From assembly GCA_965219565.1 (NCBI GenBank), contig OZ244780.1, forward strand, positions 2,542,001 to 2,606,000: a stretch of 64,000 nt of DNA, in the 5' to 3' direction. Of the stretch, positions 59,190 to 64,000 are shown one piece after another. The translations under genes were made by a program, and so were the position numbers. The number at the start of each line of letters is the position of its first letter. Positions within the stretch are counted from its first letter, which is position 1. This DNA is from DAOUJI01 sp965219565. GTDB taxonomy: Bacteria; Chloroflexota; Dehalococcoidia; Lucifugimonadales; JAGWBF01. Under the pieces are notes generated by a model. That model had not been told where the DNA came from and made no database searches. It worked only from the letters and a program-made list of their open reading frames with translations.

Positions 59190-62087
59190 TTAGATTACAA
59201 GCTGAGTGGACTTTGGACGTGCCTTGCCGCCATGCACCGACGGCTCTGCGCACCATTTAGCAGCCAGGCGGCGCACGGCTGCGTAGGTCTTCTCATCGAA
59301 GCCCAGGAGATCACGGACCACTCTTCGGTCTAGAAGAGCACGGTTGGCGTCGGCGTCCGCAAGGTAGGCGGGCTTCAACTCTATGTCTCTCAGTTCGTTG
59401 AAAATGGTCTCAGAGGTGCGCCGCTGCTTGTCGCTGAGGGCGCGGAGGTCTAGGACAGGCAGTGATTCAACGTTTCTGATAGTAGTGGTGCCTCGACCAC
59501 TGTGTTGCCGGTTGGAGTGCCACCAATACAGCAGCAGCCCAAGCGTAGAGTTAGACCACAGCGTGAACGCGTAATCGAACCGGCTGTCTGAAAATCTTAC
59601 GTTTGGCCAGGCTCTGCCACCCATGCTCTCCCGCTCGGTGAACGCGGCGGTCAAGGGCTGAGAGTTGAACCTGAAATCAAGGTTGATATGAGCGCGGCTG
59701 GCCGTAGCCCAAGCATCGGCGGCCTTTTGCTCCATTCCCGACCTGACCCGGAGTTGGGAGTCTGGCTGGCAGACCATCCGGGTTTCGTTCTTTGCATCGT
59801 GGTTCCACAGGGACGGATAGGTGGCTGTAGGCGTTGGAGCAATCTTGTCGAAGGGGCCACGAGGTCGAGGACCCGTGATATCGCGGTGAACCATGCCCAG
59901 TGTGGCGATTTTGTCCAATGGAGCCACTTTCACGTCCAACGCCGAGTGGCTGCCGGGAAGCCATAGCTTTGATTGGGCCAATGCGAAAGCTGTCTGAGCC
60001 AGCGACAGGTCTGACAGACGGACCGCACCCCATGATGACCCGTCCGTCTGGACCGGGACCGTCATGCTTTCGCCGGCCAGCCAGTCACCGATCATCAAAG
60101 CGGTGCCGCCATAAGGACCATCCTCAACCCGCCTCGCCCGTTCGGGGTTGGAGACGTTCATCGCCAGCGAACCGGCATGGGCAAACCCTTGGGCGCGGTG
60201 GCCCAGGGATACGAAGTGCCCCCGTCCTGTCGTTGCCTCAGCTTGCTTGACCTTGCGGGCTATGACCAAGCACTCGGCCATGCCCGTATCCGCTGAGAAC
60301 GATAGGTGGTCGTTGTCCGAAGCCACGATGCTCAACACGGTGAGGTCGGCATAATTCTTAGCCAGAGTCTCCCTGAACCCTTGCCAGGATAGGCCCGCAG
60401 CTGCCGACAGGGGCAAGACCAGGGCAAGGACTCCACCAGCCTTGAGCTTCTTGTGAGCCAGCGCAGCGAATGCTGAAGCGATTCCAGCGTTGCCGTGGTA
60501 GCAGGAGTCCTTCCCTAACTGGTTGATCCGGTCTCCCATCTCCGTTTGGTCAGCGGGCGTGGCGTCAAACGCGGCAAAGGCGGGGTTGGTGATATCCGCA
60601 TGGGCGCCTTCATGGTTGGTTGCCCTGGTGAAGGGTGGATTCATGATCACCAGGTCAAAGTTCGCGTCCGGGATGTCCACGTTGATCTGGGCAGCAGTCT
60701 CCTCGCCCGCGCTGCCGGTGCGCAGAGCTGGGTCACTGGTGTTGAACAAGGTCAAGGCTGCGGAGGCTTGGAGCAACTCCAGGGAACCTATCTTCACCGT
60801 GCTGTCCTTCTGCTTTCCGTAGGGCATGGTGTAGAGGCGAGACTGGTTGAATCCCACGTTTGGCCGCATACCGGACAGGGTGGAGCCGGTGATGTGGATT
60901 GCCGAGGGCATGACGTCGCAGCCGTACAGGACCTCCTCCATCATCACTGGATGCAGCGATGTGGAGTCGCCCCCGGCGCGCTCGTGGTGCGTAGCAACCT
61001 GCTCGTACACTGCCGACAACAAAGCTCCGGTGCCGCAGGCGAAATCCCCGATGCGCAGCCTGCCGATGGCCTCGGTGTCGGCCCAGTCCACGCCGTCCAT
61101 CTTGGCCACGGCTAGCCGGGCCAACAGCGCAGCCGAGGCCGGGAGCGTGTAGAAGGTAGCCAGATACTTCCGGTCGGCGATCAGCCGTTGGAAGATGCGG
61201 CCGGTCAGGTCGTGGGCGTTGTCGACGCCGGTGGCTTCAACTTCCTGGGAAGTCTCCAACAACTCTCGCAAGATGCTAGTCGCAACGTCTCCGGGAAGCT
61301 GCTCCAAGATGTCTTTGGCGATGGCAAAGATGGGCCAGTAGTTGATCTTCAGAATGTCTTCCCAGGCCGTCAGCGTCTCGCTTTGGGGGTTTGCAACATT
61401 GGGACCGCACACCAAGCGAAGGGTTTTTACCTCTTGGTGCATACCCGCGATGCGCTGGTGAAAGACCATAGCGTTGGCGACGATGGCACAGGCCATGCGA
61501 CGGGTCTGGGGAACGTCGCTCATTCCCAGCAACCGGGCAATAACAGGGGTGACGTTGGGGCGCAGCTTCGCCATTTCCTCCAAACGTGTGGCGGACTGGC
61601 CAATGCCTTGCTCAAGCGTGTCAGCCGCCTGCTCCACTGCCTTATGTGGGACGGATACCAGACGGGCAAGGTCAGCCAAGTCGTTTGCTGAACCTTCTAA
61701 CCACCCCGATTCAGGAAACCGATTGCCGTCCTGGTGCAGGACGTAGTAGGAGAGACGAGACTCGGAGAGGGCCTGGCGCACATCATAGGCATCCTCCACC
61801 GCCTTCTGGTAGCGCACCGCTATAGCGGCCTCGACCGTTCGGGGTTGGCCCTCCACGCGAAGTCCTAACCGTTCATAGGCGTCTCTCTCCACCTCAGCGG
61901 CCGGCTCATATTCGGCTTCGACTACTACAGGGGAGCGGCCAGGGGCGGCAATCAGCACGTCGGCATGGCGGCCCGGATAGTCGGGGAAAGTCTGGGTGTT
62001 TTCAGAGCGGACTTCACAGCCAGGCATCATCCCCCGCAGCAACTCGCCCAGGGCGTTGTTGGCGTTTGGCTCCGTTTGGCGCGGCAT
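59190..62087 (-). CDS. Single-chain N6-adenine DNA methyltransferase with N-terminal nuclease-like region
   Basis: 965 residues. The SAM motif I is GDFACGTG (about 347-354) and the catalytic NPPF is at 483-486, typical of N6-adenine methylases. A helical domain (160-310, ending RLIADRKYLATFYTLPASAA) is typical of HsdM/type IIG. The N-terminal 60 residues hold HADVLIAAPGRSPVVVEAEY, a D43 ... E57-x-E59 pattern that could be a PD-(D/E)xK-like nuclease active site with Glu in place of Lys. The C-terminal 250 residues could be a target-recognition domain. It may be a stand-alone type IIG-like restriction-modification protein; no separate HsdS/HsdR is next to it. Confidence 0.85.
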   Translation of the reverse strand: MPRQTEPNANNALGELLRGMMPGCEVRSENTQTFPDYPGRHADVLIAAPGRSPVVVEAEYEPAAEVERDAYERLGLRVEGQPRTVEAAIAVRYQKAVEDAYDVRQALSESRLSYYVLHQDGNRFPESGWLEGSANDLADLARLVSVPHKAVEQAADTLEQGIGQSATRLEEMAKLRPNVTPVIARLLGMSDVPQTRRMACAIVANAMVFHQRIAGMHQEVKTLRLVCGPNVANPQSETLTAWEDILKINYWPIFAIAKDILEQLPGDVATSILRELLETSQEVEATGVDNAHDLTGRIFQRLIADRKYLATFYTLPASAALLARLAVAKMDGVDWADTEAIGRLRIGDFACGTGALLSAVYEQVATHHERAGGDSTSLHPVMMEEVLYGCDVMPSAIHITGSTLSGMRPNVGFNQSRLYTMPYGKQKDSTVKIGSLELLQASAALTLFNTSDPALRTGSAGEETAAQINVDIPDANFDLVIMNPPFTRATNHEGAHADITNPAFAAFDATPADQTEMGDRINQLGKDSCYHGNAGIASAFAALAHKKLKAGGVLALVLPLSAAAGLSWQGFRETLAKNYADLTVLSIVASDNDHLSFSADTGMAECLVIARKVKQAEATTGRGHFVSLGHRAQGFAHAGSLAMNVSNPERARRVEDGPYGGTALMIGDWLAGESMTVPVQTDGSSWGAVRLSDLSLAQTAFALAQSKLWLPGSHSALDVKVAPLDKIATLGMVHRDITGPRPRGPFDKIAPTPTATYPSLWNHDAKNETRMVCQPDSQLRVRSGMEQKAADAWATASRAHINLDFRFNSQPLTAAFTERESMGGRAWPNVRFSDSRFDYAFTLWSNSTLGLLLYWWHSNRQHSGRGTTTIRNVESLPVLDLRALSDKQRRTSETIFNELRDIELKPAYLADADANRALLDRRVVRDLLGFDEKTYAAVRRLAAKWCAEPSVHGGKARPKSTQLVI

Positions 62088-62110
62088 ACTACCTCGTTGT
62101 CCGATTCCCT

Positions 62111-62506
62111 CTACCGGCTCGATGGATCGCTGGATACAGACGCGAATGTCTGGTCAAAGGTCTTGATCTCTCGGACGCCACGTCTGCGACAACTGGCCAG
62201 GTGGCACAGGTCCCGGGCTTGCAAAGTGGGGTGTTGCTCATGGAGACGCCGAGCCAGAGCCACGTCCTCCCCTTCTAGCGGCCAAACCTCGACTGCCGCG
62301 CTCGCCATCAGTTCCAGCGTCGCATCGAAGGTTTGCGGCCTTCCCGTTGGCAGGTATACATGGGCCAGTTCCTGCATGACCTCCGCCGATGTGCACAGAG
62401 GCGTGCCGCTCCGGTTGGCTTCGACGAAGAAGTCCTGGGCGGGCGTCTGGAGCGCGTGGGGGCGTCCCACCGCGTACATAAAGACGTTCGTGTCTACGAA
62501 GATCAT
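62111..62506 (-). CDS. PIN-domain toxin, VapC family
   Basis: 131 residues. The first catalytic acidic residue is in MIFVDTNVFMYAVG (D5), then Glu in MQELAHVYL, Asp in ARDLCHLASC and a final Asp in TFDQTF. It is a ribonuclease that cuts tRNA or rRNA in characterised members. Its ATG overlaps the upstream antitoxin gene by 4 bp. Confidence 0.92.
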   Translation of the reverse strand: MIFVDTNVFMYAVGRPHALQTPAQDFFVEANRSGTPLCTSAEVMQELAHVYLPTGRPQTFDATLELMASAAVEVWPLEGEDVALARRLHEQHPTLQARDLCHLASCRRRGVREIKTFDQTFASVSSDPSSR

Positions 62507-62778
62507 GTGCCGGTGACTCCTGTACCGCGAGACTCATTCATGACTCGCAGGTGTTCGCTCCAGTCCGGCTCGGTGTCCGGACCGTCCAGCGCGGCGCAAT
62601 ACTGGAAGAACTCCTTGACATCATCCGGGGACTCGAAGAGCTTGACGCGCTGCCGTGTTTCTAGGCGCTCTCGTGCGGCTGCCCGCAGCCACGCGCTGAG
62701 GCTCATACCCTCCCGTCGTGCCTGATCGACGAAGCGATCGCGGTCGGCGTCCGGCATTACCAATTGCACCCTAGCCAT
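62503..62778 (-). CDS. Ribbon-helix-helix antitoxin, VapB-like
   Basis: 91 residues from the ATG at 62778 behind GGAGGGAG. RVQLVMPDADRDRFVDQARR and GMSLSAWLRAAARERLE form an RHH domain; the C-terminal 45 residues should bind the toxin. It is transcribed first and overlaps the toxin gene, so the unit is a classical VapBC operon. Confidence 0.88.
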   Translation of the reverse strand: MARVQLVMPDADRDRFVDQARREGMSLSAWLRAAARERLETRQRVKLFESPDDVKEFFQYCAALDGPDTEPDWSEHLRVMNESRGTGVTGT

Positions 62779-62805
62779 ATCTCCCTCCAATTGAGAAAAA
62801 ACAGG

Positions 62806-62824
62806 TGTGTAACATGGTTACACA
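62806..62824. promoter_or_regulatory. Palindromic operator of the VapBC operon
   Basis: TGTGTAAC and GTTACACA form a perfect inverted repeat with a 3-base ATG spacer, 28 bp upstream of the antitoxin start. A TTGACT (minus strand, about 62843-62838) lies 17 bp from a TAACCA inside the repeat. Autoregulation by the RHH antitoxin is inferred. Confidence 0.7.
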
Positions 62825-62949
62825 TAGCATTGGTCCAAGTCAAGGAGCTTCTAAGCATCCATTTCGCTGTATCCATGATGAAGCCGGATACCATATAATG
62901 ACAGCTAGTGCACTGCTTGTTTAGTACTAGACGTCCCTAGTCGAATGCT

Positions 62950-63417
62950 GTGGAAATAAAGCAACGAGGCTCAACTGGTATCGTGCAAAATTGGTTCCAA
63001 GTCTTACTTCTAACGGTCTGCATGCTCGCCGCCTGTGCCGTGATAGGACTCACGGTCTTCAGGGACCCCACTACGTTGGAGTTTGGACTGTTCCAGCTCT
63101 TGATTCTGGCGACGGGTCTCCTCGGTTCTTACATATTTGGCAGAAATTCGGCTAGGGCCGGGGCGACCGAGGTAATCAGACCCCATGCAAGGGCAGCTTT
63201 CCGTCGCGTTATGGCTCTTTACAAGAGCTTGTACCGGCTTTCGGCCAGAATCGAAGAACTGAAGGTTGAGAGCCCCGACGGCAGACTTGACCTAATCCAA
63301 GCCTTGGTGGATGAGCAAATCACAACAGGACAGGATGCCATGGAGGACTGGCGGGATATAGTGCCAGAGGATGTGGAAGAAATCGAAAGGAGGAGCCCAG
63401 GCTATGAGCAGTCCTGA
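62950..63417 (+). CDS. Small two-TM membrane protein
   Basis: 155 residues from a GTG. Two transmembrane helices (about 15-37, VLLLTVCMLAACAVIGLTVF; and 45-65, LFQLLILATGLLGSYIFGRN) are followed by a cytosolic helical domain of about 85 residues. No family is recognised. It overlaps the next gene by 14 bp, so the two products probably work together. Confidence 0.7.
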   Translation: MEIKQRGSTGIVQNWFQVLLLTVCMLAACAVIGLTVFRDPTTLEFGLFQLLILATGLLGSYIFGRNSARAGATEVIRPHARAAFRRVMALYKSLYRLSARIEELKVESPDGRLDLIQALVDEQITTGQDAMEDWRDIVPEDVEEIERRSPGYEQS

Positions 63418-63868
63418 GCCGATTCATGGCAAGGTAGCCCGGGTGCTTACTACGCGAGAAGTTGCTCTCAACAGAGGTTCGACTGATGGGGTCCGATCCG
63501 GTATGGTCTTCAAGATTCTGACTCCGAAGGGTTCAGAAATCGAAGACCCCGATACGGGAGAAGTCATCGGCTCCGTGGAATTGGAGAAAGCTCGTGTCAG
63601 AGTAACTTCAGTGCAGGACAGAGTTTCTGTTGCGTCAACATTTCGCACTCATAGAGTTAATGTCGGCGGAAGTGGCATAGCGCTTAGTAGCATAGCGCTT
63701 AGTAGGATGTTTACACCACCCAAGTGGGAAACCCGGATCGAAACCCTCATAGCAGATGAGAATGCAACGGAAGATTTGCCTGAGGAGGAGTCCTTTGTTC
63801 GGACAGGGGACCCGGTTGTCCAAGTTCTAGATGACAATGACCGCGACACGTCCACGCAGGAATCATAA
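63404..63868 (+). CDS. FlgT C-terminal-like domain protein
   Basis: 154 residues from an ATG behind GGAGGAG. GKVARVLTTREVALNRGSTD, GVRSGMVFKILTPKG, DPDTGEVIGSVELEKARVRV and TSVQDRVSVAS follow the pattern of the FlgT C-terminal/ribosome-barrel-like domain. A direct repeat of GGCATAGCGCTTAGTA sits at about 63675 (SSIALSSIALS). The C-terminal 50 residues are acidic. It has no signal peptide. The function is unknown. The remaining 63869-64000 shows nothing recognisable. Confidence 0.7.
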   Translation: MSSPEPIHGKVARVLTTREVALNRGSTDGVRSGMVFKILTPKGSEIEDPDTGEVIGSVELEKARVRVTSVQDRVSVASTFRTHRVNVGGSGIALSSIALSRMFTPPKWETRIETLIADENATEDLPEEESFVRTGDPVVQVLDDNDRDTSTQES

Positions 63869-64000
63869 GCGACGCCGTTCGGGAGTGTCAGGTCAAGTAC
63901 CAACACCGTTGCGGGAGACAGAATAGGCGGTGCCGTAACACGACTGGCTGTCCTTGCAACTACAACGTCAACCGGACCCGTAGCGTGAAGGCTCCTTGAT

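Noticed and set aside
62800..64000. Right-hand att repeat of tRNA-Arg(TCT)
   Set aside because: No copy of the tRNA 3' end was found here; the right border may lie beyond the window or belong to the serine element.

Overview
The window is a contiguous piece of a fairly GC-rich bacterial chromosome. The best guess is Chloroflexota, probably a Dehalococcoidia/SAR202-type lineage. That guess rests on the gene set, not on any rRNA: rsmH-ftsA-ftsZ without any peptidoglycan (mur/mra) genes, a B12-dependent class II ribonucleotide reductase, and a catabolic block rich in CaiB-type CoA transferases, a 2-hydroxyacyl-CoA-lyase-like enzyme, SDRs and a CocE hydrolase. The taxonomic call is inference.

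Bases 1-14500 (minus strand) are one long str-S10-spc operon: rpsL-rpsG-fusA-rpsJ-rplC-rplD-rplW-rplB-rpsS-rplV-rpsC-rplP-rpmC-rpsQ-rplN-rplX-rplE-rpsZ-rpsH-rplF-rplR-rpsE-rpmD-rplO-secY-adk. A clean sigma70-type promoter lies just upstream of rpsL. tuf is absent from its usual place after fusA. Several ribosomal proteins carry unusual charged extensions: a roughly 95-residue acidic tail on S17, acidic tails on L4 and S3, and a roughly 80-residue low-complexity N-terminus on L5.

Bases 14500-32500 hold a flavodoxin-like gene and an unknown gene (minus), then a plus-strand core block: rsmH-ftsA-ftsZ, nrdR (with paired NrdR boxes), a small overlapping ORF, and nrdJ. The nrdJ promoter has an NrdR box in its spacer. 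An XRE-type regulator plus ImmA/IrrE peptidase pair and a ThsB/MTH538-type TIR-like protein sit between nrdJ and pdxA. They are followed by proC, a YggT protein, a PadR/HAAS-membrane-protein pair, degV, a P-loop kinase, pepA, and tandem tRNA-His and tRNA-Arg genes.

Bases 32800-47650 hold a cadherin-like surface protein with a Pro/Thr stalk, then a catabolic region: NIPSNAP, two oxidoreductases, metF, two CoA transferases, a ThDP-dependent lyase, SDR, cupin, nitroreductase, ketopantoate-reductase-like, an unknown protein and a CocE/NonD hydrolase. Two REP/MITE-like inverted-repeat elements lie in its gaps.

From the tRNA-Arg(TCT) at 47791 to about 62850 is a mosaic accessory island. It contains a decayed prophage (frameshifted portal gene, small structural genes, a tandem duplication), AlpA, and a tyrosine integrase cut off next to a large serine recombinase. 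Further in are a HEPN-motif protein, a HigBA-like toxin-antitoxin pair, a 2.5-kb field of dispersed palindromic repeats around a HTH/coiled-coil/TM gene, a duplicated replication-relaxation-like protein, a large single-chain N6-adenine methylase with a possible nuclease domain, and a VapBC pair with a perfect operator-like palindrome. The window ends with two overlapping small genes (a membrane protein and a FlgT-C-like domain protein). The island is the most likely place for an undescribed system, especially the 53-62.8 kb segment.
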